From Paenibacillus sp. MAHUQ-63 (lineage in GTDB: Bacteria; Bacillota; Bacilli; Paenibacillales; NBRC-103111): DNA of 64,000 bases. The translations under genes were made by a program, and so were the position numbers. The notes under the pieces are model-generated. The model saw only the letters and a list, made by a program, of their open reading frames with translations, made no database searches and was not told where the DNA came from. Of the stretch, positions 34,255 to 42,216 are shown piece after piece. The stretch covers positions 1,116,001 through 1,180,000 of the forward strand of contig NZ_JARADB010000001.1 of assembly GCF_028765165.1 (NCBI RefSeq). Reading direction: 5' to 3'. The stretch's first letter is position 1. Each line of letters starts with the position of its first letter.

Positions 34255-35808
34255 TTAGGTCGTGGATCCTTGCATCTGCTTTCGGTAATCCTTCGGTGTC
34301 AGACCGGTCGTTTGTTTGAACAGCTTCGCGAAGTAGTTCGGCAAATCATAGCCGATCATGCCGGATATTTCCGTAATTTTCAGATCGGTATTGGCCAGCA
34401 GCTGCTTCGCCTTCTCCATACGGAGTTCGATCAGATAATCGACGAAGCTCCGCCCCGTTTCCTTTTTGAACAAATGGCTGAAGTACGTCGCGTTCAAATG
34501 AACCTGCGAGGCGACCAACTGCAGAGGCAGCGGCTCCGCATAATGCTCCTCCATGTACCGGGCCGCCTTCTTGACGGCAGTCTCGCTGTACTTGTCCTGC
34601 CACTTCAAGAAGCTGCCCAGGAACCGCTCCAGCTCCTGTCGAACCCAGGCGTACACTTCGTCTCCGGAGGAGAGGCTGTGGAGCTTCCCGATGCGCTCCG
34701 TCAGCAGATAGGGCTCATGCTCGCCTTCGAACTGCTTGCGGGCCGTATCCTGCAGGGCGAAGCTCAGCGACAACGCTTCGATTTTGCCCGTTTCCGGCGG
34801 CATTCCCTGCACGTCCAGCAGCCTCATCTCCAAATACTGCTTCAATAGCTCTATCTGTCCGGCAGCGATATAAGCTGCGATTTGGTTAGAGACCAGCTGC
34901 TGGCGAACGCGGTTGATCCCGTATTCCCCAGCAGGACCGTTAGACGGCTCCTGCTCCGGCTCCGCCGGCAGCCCGTTCCCGGCCACCGCAGCCTCATATA
35001 AGTCGGCCAATCGGTTCAGGCTCATAACCGTGCCGGCCGGCTGCGGAGAGATCGCAATGCCGAGCAGACGCTGGACCGTCGCAGAGGCGGCTTGACCGAC
35101 ATGCAGCCCATCCACCGCCTGCGGCAGCAGCAGCGCAAAGCGCCCGTATTCGATCAGCAGGAGTTTGCCGGCAACGCCGTGGGCGTCCAGCACCTCGCTG
35201 ATGATGTTCAGCATCGCAAACTGCAGCACTGGCACATCCCGCTTATGATACTGTTTGTGCGCCGGATAGAAATCCGTGACGGATAAGACGTACAGCCTCG
35301 TGCCGATCCATGCATGTTCCAGCTCCGCCGCCACCTCGAACCTGTACGGGAACCTGAGGAACATTCCCCTTAGCGTATTTTCGAGTAACAGCTGATGCTC
35401 GTTTTCCTTCTGCCTTAACTTGGCATGCCGCTCCTGTAGGGCGATCTCCACTTTGTCCAGGACGTCATAAATATCCTGTTTGCTGCATGGCTTAATCAGC
35501 AGGTCGAAAGCCCCGTAACGCAGCGCGGTTTGGGCATACTGGAAATCCTGATAGCCTGTAATCACGACGAACGTTATATCCGGGAATCGGACCTTCATCC
35601 GCTTGAGCAGCTCCAAGCCGTCCATCAGCGGCATACGAATATCCGTGATGACCAGATCAGGCTGACATCCCGCAATCAAGCTCTCGGCTTCCAGGCCGTT
35701 CTCCGCTTCCCCGCATACTTGCCAGTTCGTCCCGGAATCGGCGATCATTTTGGCCAATCCTTTGCGAAATAACGGCTCGTCTTCAACCAGCAGCAACTGA
35801 TTCAACAT
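34255..35808 (-). CDS. AraC-type response regulator (YesN family), cluster 2
   Basis: A 517-residue regulator. The receiver domain (residues 1-125) has the acidic pair in LVEDE, phospho-acceptor Asp56 in VITDIRMPLMDG and Lys in LIKPCS. The C-terminal ~100 residues are an AraC domain with LPLQLVASQVHLNATYFSHL and ITEISGMIGYDLPNYFAKLF. The ATG at 35808 follows AGGAGGT. Its start overlaps the end of the sensor kinase gene by 26 nt, so the pair is translationally coupled. No strong terminator separates it from the transport genes, so some read-through into them is possible. It probably activates the lipoprotein-permease operon downstream. Confidence 0.92.
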   Translation of the reverse strand: MLNQLLLVEDEPLFRKGLAKMIADSGTNWQVCGEAENGLEAESLIAGCQPDLVITDIRMPLMDGLELLKRMKVRFPDITFVVITGYQDFQYAQTALRYGAFDLLIKPCSKQDIYDVLDKVEIALQERHAKLRQKENEHQLLLENTLRGMFLRFPYRFEVAAELEHAWIGTRLYVLSVTDFYPAHKQYHKRDVPVLQFAMLNIISEVLDAHGVAGKLLLIEYGRFALLLPQAVDGLHVGQAASATVQRLLGIAISPQPAGTVMSLNRLADLYEAAVAGNGLPAEPEQEPSNGPAGEYGINRVRQQLVSNQIAAYIAAGQIELLKQYLEMRLLDVQGMPPETGKIEALSLSFALQDTARKQFEGEHEPYLLTERIGKLHSLSSGDEVYAWVRQELERFLGSFLKWQDKYSETAVKKAARYMEEHYAEPLPLQLVASQVHLNATYFSHLFKKETGRSFVDYLIELRMEKAKQLLANTDLKITEISGMIGYDLPNYFAKLFKQTTGLTPKDYRKQMQGSTT

Positions 35809-37621
35809 CAGCACCTCCTATAGGGGCATAACCAGCTTCATAAGGCAAACTCAAACGCATCAACGTCCCCTGTTCCAGACGCTCTACGTCCAAACGGTAC
35901 GGCTCGCCGTGCACGAGATCGATGCGCCGGATGACATTGCGGATCCCGATGCTCTCCCGCTCTCTGCCCGGGTCATAGACGGACTGGACGGCTGCAATGC
36001 TCTGTATCGCTTCCGGCCCAATACCGCAGCCGTTATCCTCGATTTCGATACACACATCCTCCCCCCGCCGGTATGCCCGAATCCATAATAACTTGTTGTC
36101 CGGCTGGTCCCGAAAAGCATGAACGAACACATTCTCCACCAGAGGCTGAAGCAGAAGCCGCTGCATGCGGCAGCCCGCCAGCCCTTCCTCCGCTTCGATA
36201 CTTACCGACAACCCTTCGCCATGCCTCGCTTCCTGAATCGTGATATAGTTGCGGATTTGGGCCAACTCGTCCTGCAGCGTGCTCGGCGTGGAAACCGAAG
36301 CTAACGAATAGCGCAGCAGCTCGGATAAGGAGGTGACAAGCGAAGCCGTTTCCGCATCGTCATAGAGCAGAATAATTTTCCAATAGATCGAATTGAGCGC
36401 ATTGTATAGAAAATGAGGATTAAGCTGGGCTTGCAGCGCCTTCAGCTCGGCTTCCTTCTCGCTCAGCTTGCTGATATATACCTCCTGAATTAACGATTGA
36501 ATGTTCGCGACCATGCTATTAAAGCTCTCTGCCAGAAAAGCAAACTCATCGTTGGAGGTCTTGGCAATCTCCACCTGCAAATTGCCCTTACGCAGCTGCT
36601 GCATCGCTTGTACGAGCCTATGCAGCGGCTGAAGCAGCCTGCCGCTGAAGAACGATACGCTGAGCGCCATCAGCAAGACGCTGACAAGGCCGGAGATGAG
36701 CGCCACTTGGTACACGATCCGCCCTTTATCTTCGATATCGGCCAGGGATATGCCGCTCACCAGCGTAAAGGACCGGGCTTCGTAGACACTTTTCACGAAC
36801 AAATAGTCGTCCCCTCCGTCACGCTCGATGAAGGTCTTCTCCCGGTTCCCCCATTCCGGCACGAACCCGGATCGCCCTTCAGGCTCTCTGCTGTAGAGAA
36901 GACGCTGATATTGATCGAATATATAAGCTCCGGAGGTATGGCCTTTCATGAGCGGTTCGAGCGTGCTTGCGAGGAAGGACTCGTCGATAACCATGATCAG
37001 CATCCCATACACCGCTTGCTGCTTCGTTGATTTCAGCACGCGCGCGGCGACAAGATTGCTCTTCGAGCCCGACGGATCCGAAGTATCCGGGATGTACATC
37101 CGCTGCCAGACGATTTCCGCCGTATTGTTGTTCATTCCCTTTTTGACCGCCTTATAAAATTCCGGAAAAGTCACCTGCATCGAAGCATTGGTGTGGCTGA
37201 AATAATTGTTGTTGCCCTGCAGGTCGACAATGTACAGCGCGCGTATTTGCGGCGTCTCGTTTTTCAAGGGAAGCAAAATATCCGCCAAATCCCGCTCCAG
37301 CACGAACCTTCGGTACGCCATACTCTCCCCTTCCGCGGGCTCCGCGTTCATGGCTTGGACTATCTGCTCCACGAGCGGATGGAAGAAGATAAAGTCCGTA
37401 ATCCGGTACATATCCTGGATTTTGAAGCCGATCTGCTCCATCGTTTGCTCGCTTGTACTCTGATATTGTTTGCTGATCTCGCTTTCGAACAAATTCAAAT
37501 AAACACGGTAGGACACATACCCGGTCACCACGGAGCACACAATGATAATCACTGACAAAGTCAAAATTAATTTCACTTTAAAATGCTGATTAATATATTG
37601 GAGGACCAAACGGTGCTTCAT
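35783..37621 (-). CDS. Sensor histidine kinase (YesM family), cluster 2
   Basis: A 612-residue membrane kinase. The first transmembrane segment is at residues ~15-38 (LILTLSVIIIVCSVVTGYVS), an extracellular sensor region of about 250 residues follows, and the second segment lies near 300-320, leading into a HAMP linker. The phosphorylation motif is LNPHFLYNALNSIYWKI, and the ATPase core has VENVFVHAFRDQ and EIEDNGCGIG. The ATG follows an AGGTGGTGG stretch, though spacing is long. It should phosphorylate the overlapping AraC-type regulator. Its promoter overlaps a cre-like sequence, so kinase synthesis may drop when a preferred carbon source is present. Confidence 0.92.
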   Translation of the reverse strand: MKHRLVLQYINQHFKVKLILTLSVIIIVCSVVTGYVSYRVYLNLFESEISKQYQSTSEQTMEQIGFKIQDMYRITDFIFFHPLVEQIVQAMNAEPAEGESMAYRRFVLERDLADILLPLKNETPQIRALYIVDLQGNNNYFSHTNASMQVTFPEFYKAVKKGMNNNTAEIVWQRMYIPDTSDPSGSKSNLVAARVLKSTKQQAVYGMLIMVIDESFLASTLEPLMKGHTSGAYIFDQYQRLLYSREPEGRSGFVPEWGNREKTFIERDGGDDYLFVKSVYEARSFTLVSGISLADIEDKGRIVYQVALISGLVSVLLMALSVSFFSGRLLQPLHRLVQAMQQLRKGNLQVEIAKTSNDEFAFLAESFNSMVANIQSLIQEVYISKLSEKEAELKALQAQLNPHFLYNALNSIYWKIILLYDDAETASLVTSLSELLRYSLASVSTPSTLQDELAQIRNYITIQEARHGEGLSVSIEAEEGLAGCRMQRLLLQPLVENVFVHAFRDQPDNKLLWIRAYRRGEDVCIEIEDNGCGIGPEAIQSIAAVQSVYDPGRERESIGIRNVIRRIDLVHGEPYRLDVERLEQGTLMRLSLPYEAGYAPIGGADVESVAAG

Positions 37622-37656
37622 GCGAGCGAATCCACCACCTTCTACATTGCGTGCCG

Positions 37657-37695
37657 AGTAAGCGCTTAAATATTGAAATATGTACCATATTGTAA
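37657..37695 (-). promoter_or_regulatory. Promoter of the cluster 2 kinase/regulator with overlapping cre-like site
   Basis: On the minus strand TTACAA (37695-37690), 17 nt, TATTTA (37672-37667) form a modest sigma-A promoter. AGTAAGCGCTTAAA (37657-37670) matches the cre consensus at 12 of 14 positions and overlaps the -10, a position expected to repress. Confidence 0.5.
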
Positions 37696-37830
37696 TACAG
37701 CTGCACCGATCTCACATCCATTAATTATGGATAAAGGGATACGATTTTTGGATAGGCGGCCTTCCCCCCGCCAACAGGAAATAACCGAGGCTAGCGCCTC
37801 GGCTGTTTCTTGTGAATACTCGTGTGAGTG

Positions 37831-37930
37831 TATTCGGATTATCATATACAATTCCCCTTGTGGCGGGAAATCGGGTGATTCTATTCGAATTATCGCATAC
37901 ATTTTTCCGCTTCTAGCGGAAATTCCGATG
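37831..37930. repeat. Two tandem ~51-nt diverged repeats with hairpins
   Basis: TATTCGGATTATCATATACA (starts 37831) and TATTCGAATTATCGCATACA (starts 37882) open two copies 51 nt apart. Each copy then carries a hairpin: TTCCC/GGGAA in the first and TTTCCGCT/AGCGGAAA in the second. An inverted repeat CCGAGG/CCTCGG at 37785-37802 and GAATAC/GTATTC at 37814-37835 precede them. The rest of the 328-nt gap between the dinB gene and the sensor kinase holds only the kinase promoter. Confidence 0.7.
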
Positions 37931-37949
37931 GATATCGCGGCTTCGCTAT

Positions 37950-38462
37950 CTACCCCGCATACCAGAACAGCGCATACTCCGTCATCACGGAAGCATGGCC
38001 CATCTGCCGCAGCATCGCCGTTACGTTCCCGCGGTGATAAGTGCCATGATTGACCACTTGCAGAATCATCTCGGCCAAACTCGTATCCCGCACGCCCGCA
38101 TACGGATTATCAAGCACAATCGTCCGTCCCAAGTCCTCTTGGCTTCTCAGAAATGCTTGGAACCGATCCGCCAATTCCGCATACATGACCTCGATCTCTT
38201 GCATGGTCTTCGACTCCACTTCGGGCGTCAGCACGCGGGAATCGGCCATCGCTTCATGCATGCTTTTGCCGCTCATCATATCCAGCCAGCCTGCATCCAC
38301 GATATAGATGTGCGCCATCGCTTGGGCCACCGTTCGAAAGACGCTTTGAACCTCTTGCCTGTAAATGTCTTCACCAAGCTTCCTCAGGTGTGTCAACATC
38401 GTCTGGTTCGCCCAAACATGGAAATCGTACATCTTTCTTACTTCTTGTGCACCTTGCAGCAT
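37950..38462 (-). CDS. DinB/YfiT-like four-helix bundle protein
   Basis: A 170-residue DinB-superfamily protein. The metal-binding triad is visible as His in FHVWANQTML, His in MAHIYIVDAGWL and HGTYHRG near the C terminus. Family members are often thiol S-transferases that use bacillithiol or related thiols, or stress-induced proteins of unknown role. The ATG is preceded by AAAGGGA. It is closely related in layout to the DinB gene at 51453-51962 but clearly diverged, and both have an inverted repeat with CTGAC/GTCA arms upstream. It is monocistronic. Confidence 0.88.
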   Translation of the reverse strand: MLQGAQEVRKMYDFHVWANQTMLTHLRKLGEDIYRQEVQSVFRTVAQAMAHIYIVDAGWLDMMSGKSMHEAMADSRVLTPEVESKTMQEIEVMYAELADRFQAFLRSQEDLGRTIVLDNPYAGVRDTSLAEMILQVVNHGTYHRGNVTAMLRQMGHASVMTEYALFWYAG

Positions 38463-38498
38463 CCGTATCGCTCCCTTTCATCGATCTTACTTATCTTC

Positions 38499-38535
38499 AT
38501 TATAAGGTAGGTACAGTGACAACATAGTGTCAGTG
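38499..38535 (-). promoter_or_regulatory. dinB promoter -10 with adjacent dyad operator
   Basis: A perfect -10 TATAAT (38504-38499) lies 37 nt upstream of the ATG. Directly upstream, where the -35 would be, is the dyad CAGTGACA-n6-TGTCAGTG (38514-38535; arms imperfect, core TGACA/TGTCA perfect). A related dyad precedes the second dinB gene. Confidence 0.5.
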
Positions 38536-38631
38536 AAAGAACACGGGCTTCTTTTTTTCTCAAAATACCGTTCGTTCGGTCACCTTTCACCGGTCGCCGG
38601 TTACCAGTCAGCAGGTCATCCGATCACCCCA

Positions 38632-38748
38632 GACTTTCCGCACTTTCCGCACTTTCCGCACTTCCCGCACTACCCGCACCTCCCAGACTTTCCAGACTTC
38701 CCGGACTTCCCGGACTTCCCGGACTTCCCGATCTTCCCGAATTTCCGG
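38632..38748. repeat. Thirteen-copy 9-bp minisatellite
   Basis: Thirteen contiguous 9-bp units without gaps: CACTTTCCG-type units on the left shade into GACTTCCCG-type units on the right, four of which are identical. The 396-nt gap between dinB and the next gene (38463-38858) otherwise holds the dinB promoter and no clear gene. A plus-strand frame would encode His/Asp-Phe-Pro repeats but has no ribosome site. Confidence 0.9.
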
Positions 38749-38858
38749 GAAATTAGATTTACGTCCTACGGCCGAACAGGAATTTGTCGGTTTATGGCGA
38801 AACATGTGTAGGTTGATCAATTTGTCAAATGCCATTATTACCAAAAGAGGACGTGAAA

Positions 38859-40736
38859 TTGTTGAAACTTTTAACGCGCCGGCTCGTCGTATTGACTTTA
38901 CTCTTCGGCACTAGCGGCTCAGTCGTGCAGGCTCAAGCGCCATTCGATACGGATAGCAACGGAATTCACATAGACGATCTCGTGAAACATATCCAAACCA
39001 ACGGCCTTGCCGACGTGAACCAGGACGGACTCAACAACCGGTGGGATGTATCTGCGATGCTCGCGCAGGTCTCGCCTGTCAGCACGGAGCACGCTGTCAC
39101 TACCGGCACCGTCACAGGTCTCGCGGTCGATCAAACCGGCCTGCCGCTCGCCCAATTAGCCGTCGCTCTGAATGGAACGACTACTTCCGCATATACCGAT
39201 ACGGAGGGGCGTTATACGATTACGGACATCGCCGCATCCACAGGCAATGTCGTTACATCGGCCGTCTATGGCGCGGAGTCGGCCCCTTTCGCCGTATTGG
39301 CCGGGCAAACGACCTCATTGAGAGCCCCCCTTCAAGTGACCTTGCCTACAGGCACTGTGACGGGCACCGTCTACAACGCTGACATGATTCCTATGTCCGG
39401 CGTCACCGTGACATTAGGCATCGGATCCTCCGTATCGGAACCGCCGACTTCTACCGTCACGGACAGCCAGGGACGCTTCAGCATGGCGAATGTGCCTGTC
39501 GGCCAGCGCAGCTTCTATGCCAGCTCGCCGCTTGGCTTCACCGCCTTCGGTGTAAATGTGCAGGAAGGCGCCAATGACACGAGCACGATCATAGGGGCTC
39601 AATATGTGACCGTCACAGGCATTGCCTATGATTCCCATTACACCCCGCTGGCCGATGCGCAGATTACGATGGTGACGGCTAACGGCAATCTCGTTACGAC
39701 GACGACCTCGGCAGCTGACGGCACATTCTCCTTCTCGAACGCCGTCAAGGGGATGACCTTCACTTGGCATATGAGTAAGCAGGGGTATATGGATGCTGCC
39801 ATGACACTCATGGCTTCGAGTCCAACCGACGTCCACAACCGGTACTTCCTAACGGTAAGCCACACTCCCGTCCGTACGGATCACGATCTTGCATATGCCG
39901 CCGGCGTGAATGTCGATCGCTTTAACGTCGACCTCGGGGGCTACGCCGGCCCCGTTCGGCGAAGCTATTCGACGTACTCGTACCTGATTTCGGAGAGGCT
40001 GGATGAACCGAATAACCAGATTGCATTCGTCGGCGATCTGGACAGACTGAACGCAGCCCTGCTCGATCCGACAGTCAGCACCATTTATGTTTACCAATCG
40101 ATCGCCGGTACACAGCCTCGAGAAATCGTCAGCCCGTCCCGTCCGGTCAGCATCGTCAGCGGCACGGACCGGTTCGTTCAAGCCACATTGCCTGCGGCGT
40201 CCTCCTTGAGCTGGACGAACGTGAGGCAGGTCGATTATGGCGATATTTTCGGCTTCGTAAGATCGTTTGACAATCAGACGGTGATTATGGCATCGGTTCA
40301 ACTAAGCGGAGCGTCAACGGCTACGACATATACAGATGGCAGCGGCTTCTACCGGTTTAAAGATCTGAGCTTCGGAACCTACACGGTGACTGCCTCCCGA
40401 TCCGGCCAATATGCGCCGCAGTCGTTCACCGTCGACACGAACGCGGCTCCGTTTTTCCTGAATTTCAGCTTGGAATACACGGCACAGCAAATAGCTCACA
40501 CAATGGAAATTCCACAGCCTGCCGCAGGACAGCAGCAATTGGCCATGCCGGCAGTTCCATCCGGCTATACAGTCGCTATCGATAGCAGCAACGATGTGCT
40601 GAAAATATCGCCAAGCGGCGCTATTACACTAGGTGCTACTACCCAGTACGTAACGGTCATTTTCAGAGTTACGCATGGCTCCGACGTCGGCTACCGTTCC
40701 GCCACGATTACCGTTCCAGGATACACAGGTTCCTGA
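38859..40736 (+). CDS. Secreted protein with dockerin-like start and carboxypeptidase-regulatory-like repeats
   Basis: A 625-residue exported protein. The signal peptide (LLTRRLVVLTLLFGTSGSVV) ends near VQAQA. Residues ~35-70 read DTDSNGIHIDDLVKHI, then DVNQDGLNNRWDVSAML, two calcium-loop-like segments resembling a dockerin. At least four carboxypeptidase-regulatory-like beta-sandwich repeats follow, with TGTVTGLAVDQTGLPLAQLA, TDTEGRYTITDI, TDSQGRFSMANVPVGQ, DGTFSFSNAVKG and DGSGFYRFKDLSFGTYTV. A TTG at 38859 is proposed as start, with AGAGGA 7 nt upstream; the ATG at 38829 has no site. No catalytic or anchoring domain is seen. It stands alone with its own terminator. Surface display or complex assembly is inferred; function unknown. 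Confidence 0.75.
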   Translation: MLKLLTRRLVVLTLLFGTSGSVVQAQAPFDTDSNGIHIDDLVKHIQTNGLADVNQDGLNNRWDVSAMLAQVSPVSTEHAVTTGTVTGLAVDQTGLPLAQLAVALNGTTTSAYTDTEGRYTITDIAASTGNVVTSAVYGAESAPFAVLAGQTTSLRAPLQVTLPTGTVTGTVYNADMIPMSGVTVTLGIGSSVSEPPTSTVTDSQGRFSMANVPVGQRSFYASSPLGFTAFGVNVQEGANDTSTIIGAQYVTVTGIAYDSHYTPLADAQITMVTANGNLVTTTTSAADGTFSFSNAVKGMTFTWHMSKQGYMDAAMTLMASSPTDVHNRYFLTVSHTPVRTDHDLAYAAGVNVDRFNVDLGGYAGPVRRSYSTYSYLISERLDEPNNQIAFVGDLDRLNAALLDPTVSTIYVYQSIAGTQPREIVSPSRPVSIVSGTDRFVQATLPAASSLSWTNVRQVDYGDIFGFVRSFDNQTVIMASVQLSGASTATTYTDGSGFYRFKDLSFGTYTVTASRSGQYAPQSFTVDTNAAPFFLNFSLEYTAQQIAHTMEIPQPAAGQQQLAMPAVPSGYTVAIDSSNDVLKISPSGAITLGATTQYVTVIFRVTHGSDVGYRSATITVPGYTGS

Positions 40737-40743
40737 CTAACAA

Positions 40744-40790
40744 AAAGATCAGCTAAATCAACAGATTTGGCTGATCTTTCTTATTTTCCA
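40744..40790 (+). terminator. Rho-independent terminator of the secreted repeat protein gene
   Basis: AAAGATCAGCTAAATC pairs with GATTTGGCTGATCTTT across a 4-nt loop (16 bp, one G-T pair), followed by CTTATTTT. It starts 8 nt after the stop codon. Confidence 0.9.
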
Positions 40791-40818
40791 CGAAACATAG
40801 AATTCGCGTAAGTTCCGC

Positions 40819-41583
40819 CTATTCCGCAGCGCCCGCCTTTTTCCCCGCCACGATCGTAAACTCCCATGGGATATTCTCCTTGTTCCATCCGCGATGCTCG
40901 TCGAATCTCTCCAGCGCAAATCCCGCCTCTATAACGGCATTGATAATTTCGCTGAGCGTGAACGAGCGAAGCATGACAGGGGGAAACTGTTCCTGCTCCT
41001 CCTCCTCGAAGAAGCCTTTATAAGCGAGATCCCCACGGCGCAGCTCCGTATCGAAATACTTCACTTCCTCCGGCCCCGCAGCTCCAAGACACCGCCTCAA
41101 GGGATGGAAATCGCTGAGCACCAGCTGGCCTCCCGTTCGGAGCAGCGCGTACAGAATCGACATGAAGGTCCCGATCTCATGGAAATAATGCAGAATGCCG
41201 CCCTCTAAATATAGGATATCGAAATACCCGCCATACTTCTCCCGGTCAATTTCATAAATATCCGTGACCACATAATCGATCGACGCGCCGGCATGTGCGG
41301 CCAGCTCCAAGGCATATCGGCGGTTTTCCTCCGATATATCGAAAACGGTGACATCCGCACCTAACAAAGCGAGAGGAACCGCCTTCCTGCCGTTCGAACC
41401 GCACAGATTGGCAATCTTGCGTCCCGCCGCATGGGCCAGATAGGTTTGGTGCTTTTTGAGGCAGGCAAGCGGGTTCCTTACGATCTCAGCCGCTTTCTCT
41501 TCCGGCGAACCATGGTGTTTCGTCCAAAACTCATAGGCGCGATATTCCCAGGCTCTCTTATTCAGCGCGCTTTGCTCATTCAT
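40819..41583 (-). CDS. Class I SAM-dependent methyltransferase
   Basis: A 254-residue cytoplasmic enzyme with a Rossmann-type methyltransferase core. Motif I is modified to IANLCGSNGRKAVPLALLGA, the acidic residue at the end of beta-2 is in VTVFDIS, and DILYLEGGILHYF and GGQLVLSDFHPLRR follow the usual order of motifs. The acceptor cannot be deduced. Its ATG overlaps the stop of the upstream gene as ATGA, so the two are translationally coupled. Confidence 0.85.
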   Translation of the reverse strand: MNEQSALNKRAWEYRAYEFWTKHHGSPEEKAAEIVRNPLACLKKHQTYLAHAAGRKIANLCGSNGRKAVPLALLGADVTVFDISEENRRYALELAAHAGASIDYVVTDIYEIDREKYGGYFDILYLEGGILHYFHEIGTFMSILYALLRTGGQLVLSDFHPLRRCLGAAGPEEVKYFDTELRRGDLAYKGFFEEEEQEQFPPVMLRSFTLSEIINAVIEAGFALERFDEHRGWNKENIPWEFTIVAGKKAGAAE

Positions 41584-42104
41584 TCGCCGCTCACCGCTTT
41601 CGCATTGCCGAAACGATGAATGCCGAAGTCTGTAATCGACGAGGCGAGTATGGCATCCCTTAACGGATGCAGATTCGGTGTAAATCTGACATCGATGTTC
41701 AGCTGCATGAGGCGGTCCAGGAGCCGGGTCATCGGCTCAACTTCAAGCGGCACGACGGTCTCCCGGGAAATATAATAGCCCGCACAAGCATCGAACAATT
41801 GAAACGTGTCCTCCGGCATCCTGTATCTATAAAGTGTTGTGCGTTGAATTCGTTCATACCAGCCGGTTTCAACCGTCACGACAATATTGGAGGAAGTTAG
41901 GCCGAAAAATTGCTTTTCATCCGCAGCGGACATGCCCCCGTTCCTGGTGTACACAATTCGCGGACAATCTCTCGGAAAATAAAACGTAAACGCATGTTCC
42001 TCATCGATCGCCCAGACGACCGGAGGCATATCTCGGCGATTGTCCTTCACTCTCGGCATGAAAACTTCAATTCCGCTTTCCTCACTGAAATGATACAGCT
42101 GCAT
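41580..42104 (-). CDS. DUF6886-like protein
   Basis: A 174-residue soluble protein beginning MQLYHFSEESGIEVFMPRV, then VVWAIDEEHAFTFYFPRDCP. This opening (L-Y-H-F/V-S-E-E-S, later W-A-I-D-E and P-R-D-C-P-R) is what I know from DUF6886 proteins of Bacillus-group bacteria, a family without known function. The fold recalls ADP-ribosyl or RES-type small domains only vaguely, and I do not claim it. It overlaps the methyltransferase gene by four bases (ATGA) and would be co-translated with it. Confidence 0.65.
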   Translation of the reverse strand: MQLYHFSEESGIEVFMPRVKDNRRDMPPVVWAIDEEHAFTFYFPRDCPRIVYTRNGGMSAADEKQFFGLTSSNIVVTVETGWYERIQRTTLYRYRMPEDTFQLFDACAGYYISRETVVPLEVEPMTRLLDRLMQLNIDVRFTPNLHPLRDAILASSITDFGIHRFGNAKAVSGE

Positions 42105-42216
42105 GGGCCACTCCTTCCGTCCTGTAGGGAATTAACAGCTTTTACCTTCTCCCAGATCTTCGCTATGGAGTTCTAGGTTTCCTGCTGCTAGCCCGTCAGT
42201 GGCCGGCTCCACAATG

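Noticed and set aside
38527..38811. A 94-codon frame with His-Phe-Pro and Asp-Phe-Pro repeats
   Set aside because: Product of the 9-bp minisatellite; no ribosome site and no homology.
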